Source of the DNA: Mytilus edulis
Taxonomy: Eukaryota; Mollusca; Bivalvia; Mytilida; Mytilidae
Direction: 5' to 3'
Assembly: GCF_963676685.1 (NCBI RefSeq)
Contig: NC_092352.1
Location: 28,229,117 to 28,293,116 of the forward strand
Length of the DNA: 64,000 nt
Shown here: one piece after another, positions 10,218 through 21,300 of the stretch
How the letters are laid out: each line of letters starts with the position of its first letter
How positions within the stretch are numbered: position 1 is the first letter of the stretch
Translations under genes and position numbers: made by a program
The notes under the pieces: model-generated
What the model saw: the letters and a program-made list of their open reading frames with translations, nothing else
What the model was told of the DNA's origin: nothing
The model's database searches: none

Positions 10218-13200
10218 ATGAAGCTTAGAAATGGAAAAATATTAAATACTAAACTCGTTCAAAGGGTATCTACACGTCTCAATCTTCAGAATCGCTTATC
10301 TAAAAATACTACAATAGCTAACGTTTTTAACAATAAAAATCGTGGTTACCCTTCTATCGATAAGTGTCATGCCAAAAAATGACTTACGTGTCCCCGTCTT
10401 TCCACCAACAATACAGTAAGGTCCACATTTAATGGTCGCACATTTTCTCTAAATTTTGAAACTGATATTACTTGAAAAACAAACAGTATTATTTATTTAC
10501 TCACATGAAACAAACCGGGATGCGGTATTCAGTACGTAGGTGAAACTGGGCGATATTTATCTAAACGCACGCAAGAACACCTGTATCGTTTTAAAAGACC
10601 CAATAAATTCAAAAGTATCATTTATCAACATCTTAAGAAGCACAGTCATCCTATTAAATATTTAACAGTTCAACCTTTAGAAGTAGTAAATAAGCAGCCT
10701 GGTGAATCTCATTCCAAGTTTGTACGATCACGAAAAATAAATGAATTAAATTGGATTAAAAAATTACAGACAGTCTACCCTCTCGGTCTTAATGATAATA
10801 TCATGGGAATTGGCAATATATCAAGAACCGATTCTGTTAACATTTTGGATATAGTTTCTAAAACTGTTCGTAAAAATCGTTCTCATGGACGCAGAAAAAA
10901 TCGCAATCAAAGAAAATTTCGGACCAACCATACAAATATTTCGGACCTAATTTCCATTTCAAAAAACAACGGCAGACATTATCTGTTAACCAAGCTTTGT
11001 TCTTTACCTATAAATAAATTAAATAAAATTTTAGAGGATTGCAACACAATTTCATATTACAGTCCTAAGTATGAAATTGTCCAAATTATAATGGCATATT
11101 GTTATTCTAAACTGTTTCCAAAAATTGATCGCCCTGAAGATCATAAAAAACATTTTATTAAAATAAAGTATGTCAATAAAGGTTTTGATTTTGTAAATAT
11201 TGCCGGTATTTTTAACGACCATTCTGTTAAAGACCAAATTCCTGGATATTTTGATAATACTGAACTCCCTCTCATTTGTTATATTTACAAGAAATCTACC
11301 CGAAAATATGTGTTTAATTATAGCCAATTGTGTAAAGATGTAAATATCACTGAAAATACACCTATGTCGTGTAATTGCAGTAATTCAGAATACACCTATG
11401 GACCAATTTCCCATGTTATAACAGGAGACCTTAACATCGTTCGCGACCGAGAGTTAAAATCATTCCTCAGTAAAGGACCTAAATATCGTCCCCCGTCAAC
11501 TATTAACTGGAATGAGTGTCGTAATATCATCAACGACTCACTCCGCGCCTACTGTTTGAAATGGGTAAAACGGGAAAAAGCTGACAAAAAATCTTTGGAC
11601 TCTTTTTTTAATTCAGTAATGAAGATAGTTGATATTCGAATACAACATTTTAAAGAACATTTTACCCTCAACAAAAACTATAAAAACCCTATTTCGCGTA
11701 TCAAAAATAAACTAACAGAACTAGCCAAGGAATTTGTTTTTGTCCCGGCTGATAAAGCTGCTAATAATATCATTATTGTTTGACGTAAATTTTATATAGA
11801 GGTTCTGCAAAAGGAAATCACGAATTCACCAACATTCCAACTGACTTCATTTTCAGAAAACGACATCTGTAACAAACATAAACTTTTAGCTACTTCTTTA
11901 CAAGCAGAACCAAACACAATGAAAGTCCCAACTATGTACTGGCTTCCGAAGCTGCACAAAAAACCTTACAAATATAGATTTATTTCATCTTCCAGCCATT
12001 GTTCAACTACTAAACTGTCTGTTTTACTTACTAGTACACTTGGTACAATAAAAAACCTGATAATAAATTGTTCAAATAAGGCCTTTGAAAATAGTGGAAT
12101 TAATTACTTTTGGAGTGTCAAAAACTCGTTGGAAGTACTTGATAAATTGCATGCATATATTGGTGATTTTGAATCTGTTCAAAGTTTTGATTTTTCTACC
12201 CTATATACCACTTTGCCTCATATTCTTATTAAGAAAAAAATCACATCCCTAATTAACTGGGCATTTAAAAAGTCGGAATGCGAGTACATATGTTCAAACT
12301 CTTTTAGATCATTTTTTAGTAGCAATAAACAAAAGAACTATGTCAATTGGACATGCTTTGATACTATTTATGCACTTGAATTTTTACTTGATAACATTTT
12401 TGTTCGCTTTGGAGATTCCGTATATCGTCAAGTTATTGGAATTCCAATGGGGACTAACTGTGCACCACTTATTGCGGACCTGTTTTTGTATTGTTATGAG
12501 TTACAATTTATGACTAAAATTAGCAAAGACCCATCAAAACAACATTTGATACAAAAATTTAACAATACTTTTAGATATTTGGATGATATATTGGCTCTAA
12601 ATAATGACGACTTCAGTATGTATACTAAAGAAATTTATCCTGTAGAACTTACTTTAAATAAAGCTAATGATAACAATGACCACTGCCCTTTCCTCGATCT
12701 TGATATCTATATCATAAACGGGAAGCTTAATACAAAAATTTATGATAAAAGAGATGATTTTTCATTTCCTATTGTTAATTATCCATTTTTAGATGGTGAC
12801 GTTCCCTTGTCACCATCTTATGGTGTTTATATATCTCAACTTGTACGATTCGCTCGTGTATGTAACAATGTATTAGATTTTAGCGAGAGAAATTTATGTA
12901 TTACTGAAAAATTATTACACCAGGGTTTTCGATATCACAAACTGGTCAAAACATTTACTAAATTTTATCACCGGTATAAGGAAATAATTCGTAAATATAA
13001 CTCAACATGCAGACATCTTATACGTTCAGGTATTTCACATCCAAAATTTTATGGAAATATTCTTTTTAAAGCACAAAAATGTCCGTATTCTCCTCAGAAA
13101 CTAACAAAACCTTTAAATAGACTTATTAAAAGGGGATATAGTTACGATACTGTTGTCAGGTCATTAAAGATTGCATATTTTGGCTTTAACATTGATTCAC

Positions 13201-13226
13201 TGATAGGGTCTTTGCATCGGAACTAA
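10218..13226 (+). CDS. Naiad polyprotein: GIY-YIG endonuclease plus reverse transcriptase, four in-frame TGA (putative selenocysteines)
   Basis: The frame has about 1002 codons from ATG 10218 (MKLRNGK) to TAA 13224-13226. TGA codons interrupt it at 10380 (residue 55), 10473 (86), 10506 (97) and 11781 (522), with no TAA, TAG or frameshift. Residues about 80-195 form the GIY-YIG domain: IIYLLT-U-NKPGCGIQYVGET, then WIKKLQTVYPLGLND. Residues 385 and 387 are the two Cys of the CxC linker (MSCNCSNSE...HVITGDL). The RT core follows: FDFSTLYTTLPH (Asp658), GIPMGTNCAPLIADLFL (from 741) and FRYLDDIL (Asp789, Asp790). Residues 86 and 97 fall where other GIY-YIG Penelope proteins have Cys flanking the YLI block; residue 55 makes U-x-x-C; residue 522 sits in NNIIIV-U-RKFY, again a usual Cys. 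Selenoprotein Naiads are published for clams and spiders. Decay is the alternative, but it would not produce only TGA, and at such sites. Confidence 0.88.
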
Positions 13227-13290
13227 ACACATTTATTTCTAAAAAAACAGTTGTTGGCATGACACGGGTTATGTTCTTCTCGTATATTTT

Positions 13291-13345
13291 ATGATAGTAT
13301 GATACTAAACCCCTAACGGGAGGGATTGTACCTGATATTCATATG
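13291..13345 (+). promoter_or_regulatory. Weak candidate SECIS element in the Naiad 3' region
   Basis: Sec decoding needs a SECIS hairpin in the 3' region. The best spot I can see by eye has ATGA at 13299-13302, AA at 13315-13316 inside a CCCC-TAAC-GGG apical hairpin, and TGAT at 13333-13336. The spacing is about right on the 5' side, but pairing next to the putative quartet is poor. I would not call it without a folding search. Confidence 0.2.
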
Positions 13346-13544
13346 ATGAAGACATAATCTTTCAATCAGTTTAATTGAGGTCTGGAGCTGGCATGTCAGT
13401 TAACTGCTAGTAGTCTGTTGTTATTTATGTATTATTGTCATTTTATTTATTTTCTTTTGTTACATCTTTTGACATCAGACTCGGACTTCTCTTGAACTGA
13501 ATTTTAATGTGCGTATTGTTATTCTTTTACTTTTCTACATTGGC

Positions 13545-13655
13545 TAGAGGTATAGGGGGAGGGTTGAGATCTCATAAACATGTTTAACCCCGCCGCAATT
13601 TTGCGCCTGTCCCAAGTCAGGAGCCTCTGGCCTTTGTTAGTCTTGTATGATTTTA
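13545..13655 (+). repeat. 3' module shared by Naiad and Repeat A
   Basis: The block AGGGTTGAGATCTC, then CATGTTTAACCCCGCCGCA, then GCGCCTGTCCCAAGTCAGG and AGCC occurs here in sense orientation. The same block is present at about 20250-20315 and, on the opposite strand, at the GC-richer end of the Repeat A copies at 15896-16202, 17667-17937 and 31424-31715. Conservation of this patch among otherwise diverged tails suggests a functional RNA segment, such as a template-recognition structure. Confidence 0.65.
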
Positions 13656-13865
13656 ATTTTTAATTTCTTGTGTATAATTCGGAGTTTAGTATGACGTCCA
13701 TTATCACTGTACTATTATGCATATTTTAGGGGCCAGCTGAAGGACATCTACGGGTGCGGGAATTCTCGCTACATTGAAGACCCATTGGTTGCCTTCGGCT
13801 GTTGTTTGCTCTATGGTCGGGTGGTTGTCGCTTTGACATATTCACCATTTCCTTTCTCAATTTTA

Positions 13866-14205
13866 TCTAGTATATTTGGTGTATGGAAGGATTGCCAGGT
13901 ATACATGTCCAATTGGCAGGTTTCATCTGACCTTGACCCCTTTTCATGGTTCAGTGGTTATAGTAAAGTTTTTTGTGTTTTGGTCTGTTTTTCTTATACT
14001 GTTTGCATTAGGTCTAATATATTTGGTGCATGGAATGATTGTAAGGTGTACATGTCTGCCTGGCATGGTTCATCTACCCGTGACCATATTTTCATGGTTC
14101 ATTGGTCAATATTTTCCTGGTTAAGTCTGTTTCTTAGGAACTATAAGCAATAGGTCAGATATATTAAGTGTATTGCATGATTGTAGAAGTGAACATGTAT
14201 TTTTT
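13866..14205 (+). repeat. Repeat C copy 2, middle part
   Basis: It continues the repeat split by the Naiad, with about 2.5 units (TATATTTGGTGTATGGAAGG..., TTTGGTGCATGGAATGATTG...). It is then cut by the hairpin-ended element (Repeat D). The open frames here (122 and 82 codons) come from the repeat and are not genes. Confidence 0.75.
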
Positions 14206-15485
14206 GTCAGCTCACCTGGCCTAAAAGGCCAAGTGAGCTTTTCTCATCACTTGGCGTCCGGCGTCCGTCGTCATCGTTAACTTTTACAAAAATCTTCTCT
14301 GAAACTACTGGGCCAAATTAAACCAAACTTGGCCACAATCATCATTGGGGTATCTAGTTTAAAAAATGTGTCAGGTGACCCGGCCAACCATCCAAGATGG
14401 CCGCCATGGCTAAAAATAGAACATAGGGGTAAAATGCAGTTTTTGGCTTATAACTCAAAAACCAAAGCATTTAGAGCAAATCTGACAGAGGTAGAATTGT
14501 TAAACAGGTAAGATCTATCTGCCCTGAAATTTTCAGATGAATCGGACAACCCGTTGTTGGGTTGCTGGCCCTGAATTAGTAATTTTAAGGAAATTTTGCT
14601 CTTTTTGGTTATTATCTTGAATATTATTATAGATAGAGATAAACTATAAACAGCAATAATGTTCAGCAAAGTAAGATTTACAAATAAGTCAACATGACTG
14701 AAATGGTCAGTTGACCCCTTTAGGAGTTATTACCCTTTATAGTCAATTTTTAACCATTTTTCGTAAATCTTAGTAATCTTTTACAAAAATCTTCTCCTCT
14801 GAAACTACTTGGCCAAATTAATCCAAACTTGGCCACAATCATCTTTTGGGTTAGTAGTTTGATAAATGTGTCCAGTGACCCGGCCATCTAACCAAGATGG
14901 CCGCCATGGCTAAAATAGAACATGGGGTAAAATGCAGTTTTTGGCTTATAACTCAAAACCCAAAGCATTTAGAGCAAATCTGACACGGGGTAAAATTGTT
15001 TATCGAGTCAACATTTATCTGCTCTGAAATTTTTAGATGAATCGGACAACCCATTGTTGGGTTGCTGACCCTGAATTGTTAGTTTTAAGGAAATTTTGCT
15101 GTTTTTGGTCATTATCTTGAATATTATTATTGATAGAGATAAACTGTAAACAACAATAATGTTCAGCAAAGTAAGATTTACAAATAAGTCAACATGACCG
15201 AAATGGTCAATTGACCCCCTTAGCATGCTTAGGAGTTATTGTTCTTTATAGTCAATTTTTAACAATTTTCATAAAATTTGTAAATTTTTACTAACATTTT
15301 CCACTGAAACTAATGGGCCAAGTTCATTATAGATAGAGATAATTTTAAGCAACAAGAATGTTCAGTAAAGTAAGATGTACAAACACATCACCATCACCAA
15401 AACACAATTTTGTCATGAATCCATCTGCTTCCTTTAATATTCACATAGACCAAGGTGAGCGACACAGGCTCTTTAGAGCCTCTAG
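14206..15485 (+). mobile_element. Repeat D: hairpin-ended element with a two-copy core
   Basis: The left end is a 13-bp stem hairpin (14209-14239, CTCACCTGGCC-TAAAA-GGCCAAGTGAG). The core is two diverged direct copies of about 500 bp (about 14280-14770 and 14785-15290), each with AATTAAACCAAACTTGGCC-type and CCAAGATGGCCGCCATGGC blocks. The right end reads CCAAGGTGAGCGACACAGGC and closes with a hairpin (15466-15481, AGGCTC-TTTA-GAGCCT) followed by CTAG. A terminal hairpin followed by CTAG next to a T is reminiscent of Helitron/Helentron 3' ends, so a non-autonomous Helitron-like element is my best guess. There is no coding capacity. Confidence 0.65.
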
Positions 15486-15640
15486 TTTGGTTTATATGAC
15501 CTTGATATCATTCTCTTGGATCATGTTTTGTTTATGTGATAGTTGTAGTAAAGCTTTATACTTAGGACTATCATCATAATATCAATGGTTAGTAAAGAAT
15601 GCGAGACATTTCAGCTTGTGCACTCTTGTTATTTGTTTTT
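15486..15640 (+). repeat. Repeat C copy 2, right part
   Basis: It matches the end of Repeat C copy 1 (TTGTAGTAAAGCTTTATA... GAGACATTTCAGC...GTGCACTCTTGTT). The copy therefore originally spanned what is now 9478-15640. Confidence 0.7.
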
Positions 15641-15770
15641 ATGTGTACTGTTAAACCAGTCCTAGGTTAGGGGACAGTTTGGTGTCAGTAAACTAGTTTC
15701 TCCCGGCCACATTTTTTATATGACTGTCCTAAGTCAGGCGCCTGTATTAAAGTAGTTGATTCATGTGTGT

Positions 15771-16295
15771 CATACTGATTTATTTTTTATGGATACCAAT
15801 TTTTCATGGATTGAGGAAAAATTGTGTTTTGATGAATAATTGATTTTGTGGTTTGTTCTAAGTCTGCTTTCAAGCCTATAAAGAACTTGTATTTATAAAA
15901 AAGAAGATGTGGTATGATTGCCAATGAGACAACTATCCACAAAAGACAAAAATGACACAGACATTAACAACTATAGGTCACCGTACAGCCTTCAACAACG
16001 AGCAAAGCCCATACCGCATAGTCAGCTATAATAGGCCCCGATAAGACAATGTAAAACAATTCAAACAAGAAAAATAATGGCCTCATTTATATAAAAAAAA
16101 TGAACGAAAACAAATATGTAACACATAAACAAACAACAACCACAGAATTACAGGCTCCTGACTTGGGACAGGCACATACATAAATAATGTGGCGGGGTTA
16201 AAATTTAGTTTAACATTTAAATTCATGGTTCACCATAACCAATGGAATCAATGAAAATTGGTATCCAACTAACAATAACAATTACACAATTTGCT
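15771..16295. mobile_element. Repeat G MITE interrupted by Repeat A
   Basis: The left half (TTATGGATACCAATTTTTCATGG) and right half (ATGAAAATTGGTATCCAAC) are the inverted ends of Repeat G. The element is split at GTATTTA by the 307-bp Repeat A insertion. Confidence 0.75.
15896..16202 (-). mobile_element. Repeat A insertion with defined ends and target duplication
   Basis: It is inserted in Repeat G and flanked by ATTTA on both sides (15891-15895 and 16203-16207). Read on the minus strand it runs TTTAACCCCGCC... to ...CCACATCTTCTTTTTTA. It contains the Naiad-shared module at its beginning and ends with GTTGTCTCATTGGCAATCAT, which aligns in pattern with the Naiad end GTTGTCGCTTTGACATATTC. I infer a 5'-truncated insertion of a related Penelope-like element. 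Confidence 0.75.
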
Positions 16296-16299
16296 TTGT

Positions 16300-17660
16300 T
16301 GTTTCCTCTATTGAATAAGCTGTTAAACCAAGTGAATAAAGTATTTCACAAAGTAAATAGCATCATTCAAGTGCAACGAGCTATGTAAGGCAGACCTGTT
16401 TTGTATACTGATCTGGTTACTTCATACATTACATACATATGCATACAAAACAAGTTGCTCAATCATTTTATAATACTTTAAACAGAATTTAAGATAGTTG
16501 TTTATGTGGATGTCAACAAATGACACCTTTCCAAAATAAACATGGGTTTACAGAGGCTATAAGTTTCTCTGTGCTTGAGGGTAAGCTTTTAAATTATACC
16601 TTCAATGTAGGAGTGGGAATTATTTTGCATTCTTCCAACAAATATTTCAAAAGCTACTGAACAAAATCATTTCATATTTTGTCAATAGTGATTTGTAACA
16701 TATAGATGCATTTTGGATCTCTCAGCAGACACTTTGGGTTTTTCAATATAATGAATGAAAATCTATTTTATTACAGTTTCCTCAATTACTGATGAACAAA
16801 ATGACTTCATATTTTGTCAAGATATTGACATTGATGAGTAATGTGTGAGCGTTTTTTTCAATCTATCCAACACCCACTTCCTGACTGGGGGTATGCATAG
16901 CACGTCAAAGCATGCATTTTTGTTTGTGAAGTTATGGTATACTTATTCTTAACATTACTTTCTTATGCGTACTTATTTCTTTATTTTATTCTCTATTTAC
17001 TTTTTTAAAATTTTTTTTAGGGTGGGGGTGGGTCCAGTTATGGATCATATCCAAATTATATGCTGTCCATATATAATTCCAGCCAAGTAATCTAACATAT
17101 ATCTTGATGTGTTAACTATCCAATGGTTATCTCGATGATTTTATTGATTATAGAAGAATGACAGAATTTGTATGATTTATTTGCAAGATATAGTTTATAC
17201 TATTCCTCTGGTATCTTTTGCCCCTCTTTTATAATTTGGTGACATTACATTTCTGCTTTTGCTCCATGTTAAAGACTTCAATGTGACTTTGGGATGAGAA
17301 CCAGAAATAACAGCTGTTTTTTTTGCTTTTGGTTTTGTCTAATGAATGTATGGATTTAATGTAATGAATTAATACACCTATCTTTTTTCTCTCCAAGATA
17401 TTTCAAAAGCACTAGCTATATATATAGCATTGCCTCTAACATACAAATTAAGGAAAACTTAAAGTGTTGTTTTGGGGTCCAAGAAAACCTCTTTGGCTTG
17501 TTTTCATAAAATGTAATTGATTCATGAACAAAACATTTTCAACTTATCATGAAAAATGTCTGAGTTACATTCTTAAAGACAGATTGAACTGAGGTCAAGG
17601 GCATTTACATTTTGCAAATAACCCCACCACATTTTGTATGTGCCTGTCCCAAGTCCGCAG
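16300..17660. other. Intergenic, nothing recognised
   Basis: AT-rich intergenic sequence between ATPAF2 and DRC3. I see no exon, palindrome or repeat that I can name. Confidence 0.5.
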
Positions 17661-17666
17661 CCTATA

Positions 17667-17937
17667 AACAAGATGTGGTATGATTGCCAAGGAAACAACT
17701 AGAGACCAAATGATATAGAAGTTAACAACTATAGGTCTCTGTACAACCTTCAACAATTAGCAAATCCTTACTTCATAGTTGGCTATAAAAGGCTCTGAAA
17801 TGATAGGAAATACAATTCAAACAAGAAAACTACACACCTGAAAATGTTTTAAAAAAAATGAACAAAAAAACAAATATGATACACATCAACAAAAGACAAC
17901 CACTGAATTACAGGATCCTGATTAGGGACAGGCACAA
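17667..17937 (-). repeat. Repeat A copy
   Basis: AAGATGTGGTATGATTGCCA to CCTGATTAGGGACAGGCACA; same family and orientation as 15896-16202, more diverged. It lies just downstream of the DRC3 3' end. Confidence 0.75.
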
Positions 17938-18328
17938 GTGACACAACAATTTTTTCTGAAATATTAATAAAACTCAGCAAAAAGAATAGCCTTAAATAAA
18001 TATTGTATTGTAATTTATTTACAGAAATTAAAAATATACAATTTACAAATAATTATTTTATCACAGTTTAGCTCTTAATTTTGTTCTAGGTTCATATTCT
18101 GTGAACAAAATATTCCAGTTTTCCAGTAAACCTGTATAAAAAAACATAAGTTTAAGTTTCTGCAGGCAGAATGTTACTAAGAAAACATTTTTTTTGCTTT
18201 TCAGCAAAAACAATAATTTGAAAAATGATAAATGATGAAGTAACTTTCAATGAAAAGAGATGAAAAAGAGGATGTGTAGACCTCTTCAGAGAAATAATTT
18301 CATAGCAATGCAGTTTTAAAATTTCAGT

Positions 18329-21300
18329 TTAGTATCCTCCAGCATTTCCCACTTCCAGATTGTCTATTTCATCCCTTAAGTGGTCAATCAGATGATTAAT
18401 TTCCACCACACGTAATCTGTTTCTCTGAATTTCTTCTTCATCGTGTATTTTTTCTAAGAGTCCTTTCATCCAATTATTCAGTCTGGTCATCATATCTTCC
18501 TCTTTATTGTCTATTTTTAGTAAATGATAGTCATGTGACGTAGAAATGGCATTGATGATTGTGTCTTTATCAACAAACAACTGAAATGAAAAAAGAAATG
18601 TGTAAAGTTGGTATAAATAATAATCTATTAAATAATAATATTATAATTAATAAATTTCATTCACTTAAAGGCAGGTATATTTACATTTGTCACCCTTTAA
18701 CCAGTTTTTTTGTAAGCAGTCAATTCTAATTTTAAAATTGTTAACCTCATTTAAGTTTACATCTGATATTGGATGCTCCAGTGAAACAAGGTGATCGAAA
18801 TGTAAAATTATCTGAATTAAACTTTCACCTGAGCAATATAGATCTTATTTGAATGGTATAGTTGATAAAATTTAGATTTGACTGTGAAATTGCAAGAAAT
18901 CAGATTATCACTTGCATCTTTTCTGTTATAAAGATACAAATCTACAACAAAATACTGTTTGAAGAAAATGAATATAATTATGTGAAACAATTTAATACTG
19001 AAGTGACAAATTTGACATTGTAACGGTTGGAATAGTTTAATGAATAGGTCAAGATCGCCATAGCTTCTTATATCTAAAAAAAAATCGCTTGGTGTTTTAG
19101 AAATAGGTGTTGTTGGGTTGCTGTTTCATTGAAATGTACCTAATATCTCATTTTGTTCAAACATTTCAAATGAAACAAGACTTGAATTCCAACTTCTATT
19201 CTTTTATTTTTTAACTTCCATTACTAAAAATCAAGAGCTTTCAATTAGTTTATTATTTAAACAAAGAGCAAAGAACTTTTCAACAATATTCATTACCAGT
19301 TCTAAAGTCTTTTTTTTTGATAAAATAACTGGTCACAGACAGACGTGAAGTTTTTGACTAATTTTATTTGAAAGGCAGTTGTTATAAACTGGTTGACTGT
19401 GATTTGTTTGATATGAATTCTGTACATAGTCATCCGAAAATGAAAAATAAAACAAACATTACCATTCGCACATCCTCTGAGATTTCATCGTCCATTTCAT
19501 TCTTAGCCAGTTTGTCTACAATAGGTAAGGCTATTTCACTGAGTTTTTCATGATGTGAGTTCTCCAGATCTCTGGCTGTTGACATGAAAGCCATTATACT
19601 CTCAATAAACATAGATACCATGTCCTGTAGGTTTCTCTCAAAATCCTTAACAACTTCCTGTAAAAGATTGTCATTAAATGAGTAAAAGTACATTATTTTG
19701 AAAATGTTTGCATTTAAGGTGGTACCCAATATCTTAATTTGGCTCGTTTAATTTTCATAAATTTTTAACAAAATATTTCCTTTGACCCTTTGACAAAAAT
19801 ATAAAAATTTGATAAAATTAGAATCATTTCATCAGAAAAATTTCATTGGGTATTTAGCAGTTTGACAAACACTAATTTTGATCATTGGAAAGCTTAATAT
19901 TTCCTTAACAATACAATGTGATTAAAACTTTTAGCTGATTTTACAAAGTTATCTCCCTGTAGTGTCAGTTACCACCTTATATGTACAAGGGTGAGTTCCC
20001 CACATGTCATTTCTAGCAGAATCATACTCCAAGGTTTTATTTTTGAAAAGAAGCACTATATCCTTGACTCTTAGCAGCATGGTAAGATTTTTGAGAAATT
20101 TATTGCCGTTATTCAATAGGGCTAAACATGATGTCACTGTGCTACAATACGTACTAGAATAAAAGACGGGGAATTAAAATGATGGTATAATGTGGTCAAT
20201 AACTCATGACAGCAAACATTCATATCAAGTATGGTAGATTTATGTCCCAGGTTAGGGTGAGGGTTGGGATCTCGCTAACATGTTTAATCCTGGTCTGTCC
20301 CAAGTCAGGAGCCTGTAATTTAGTGGTTGTCGTTTATTGATGTGTTACATATTTGTTTTCGTTCATTTTTTGTACATAAATTAGGCCGTTAGTTTTCTCG
20401 TTTGAATTGTTTTAATTTGTCATTTCAAAGCCTTTTGTAGCTGCCTATGCTGTATGCGCTTTGCTCATGGTTGAAGGCTGTATGGTGACCTGTAGTTTCT
20501 GAGTCATTTGGTCTCTTGTAGAGAGTTGTCTCATTGGCAATCATACCACATCTTCTATTCTATATCTGAGTAGTTGTGCTTACAAGCTGTCCTTGTGGCA
20601 GGAGAGTTAAAAAATCAAGGTCCTAATAGTCTCACTTAGTTTTAATAGCATCTTACCTCTAACTGATCTACAAGTTGTAGCTCATATCCCATAAGTTTGT
20701 CCCATAGTTCTGCTATTACTTTGTTATAGTCTGATACTTGTTGTTCTAAAAGTCTTTGGTCACTTATCTGGGTAAGTTCTTGTAATACCTGTAAGTATAT
20801 ATAAATTAAATACCAATTTTACTCTAGACTATTATTGTGTTTAATGTGACACATCATCATCTATATTTTCAAGCTATCACATTGCTTCGAAATAATCTAC
20901 AGTAGTGGAATTTGACATCAGACCTTTTGAAAAATTATTATACACTTAAAGGATATTCCATCAATTTCAAATGTTTTCATACATGTTATAGACATGCAAA
21001 TCTATCTCATAAAACTGTTACTTATTAATCACTTATGGCAAACTTGAGCTTCAAAGATAGATTCTGACGAAGTGTTGAAGACTATGTTTCCCCCTTTTGG
21101 ATGATCCCATGCCATATTTAAAATACAAAGGTAAATGAGTTTATTTTATATCAAATGTGCTTACTTTCTTCTTCATGACCATGAATTCATCAATTGCCTT
21201 CATTCCTAGAAGTTTGTTTTCATTCTTTGCTTCTTCAATACATTCCCAGAACTGGTTTACTTCTGCTTGACGTTTATCATGTTCTTTTATACCGTATTCA

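Larger units (their letters stand above)
9894..13865 (+). mobile_element. Full-length Naiad-type Penelope-like retrotransposon
   Basis: The boundaries are set by the host repeat. Repeat C reads AATAGGTCTA before and TCTAGTATATTTGG after the insertion, leaving a 4-bp duplication TCTA (9890-9893 and 13866-13869). The element is about 3.97 kb: a 5' leader of about 320 bp, one frame at 10218-13226, and a 3' region of about 640 bp ending ...CATTTCCTTTCTCAATTTTAT. The domain order (GIY-YIG first, then a CxC linker, then RT) is the permuted order published for the Naiad/Chlamys clade and unlike classical Penelope. The 3' region contains a module at 13545-13655 that is shared with Repeat A. It looks young: the whole frame is open apart from the four TGA codons discussed for the CDS. 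Confidence 0.9.

Noticed and set aside
10380..11783. The four TGA codons as ordinary pseudogene decay of the Naiad
   Set aside because: Random decay would produce TAA, TAG and frameshifts too, in about 3 kb. All four are TGA, at least three sit at usual Cys sites, and the catalytic motifs are intact.
13785..14153. 122-codon and 82-codon overlapping frames
   Set aside because: They lie across the Naiad 3' end and Repeat C; the same sequence recurs as non-coding repeats elsewhere.
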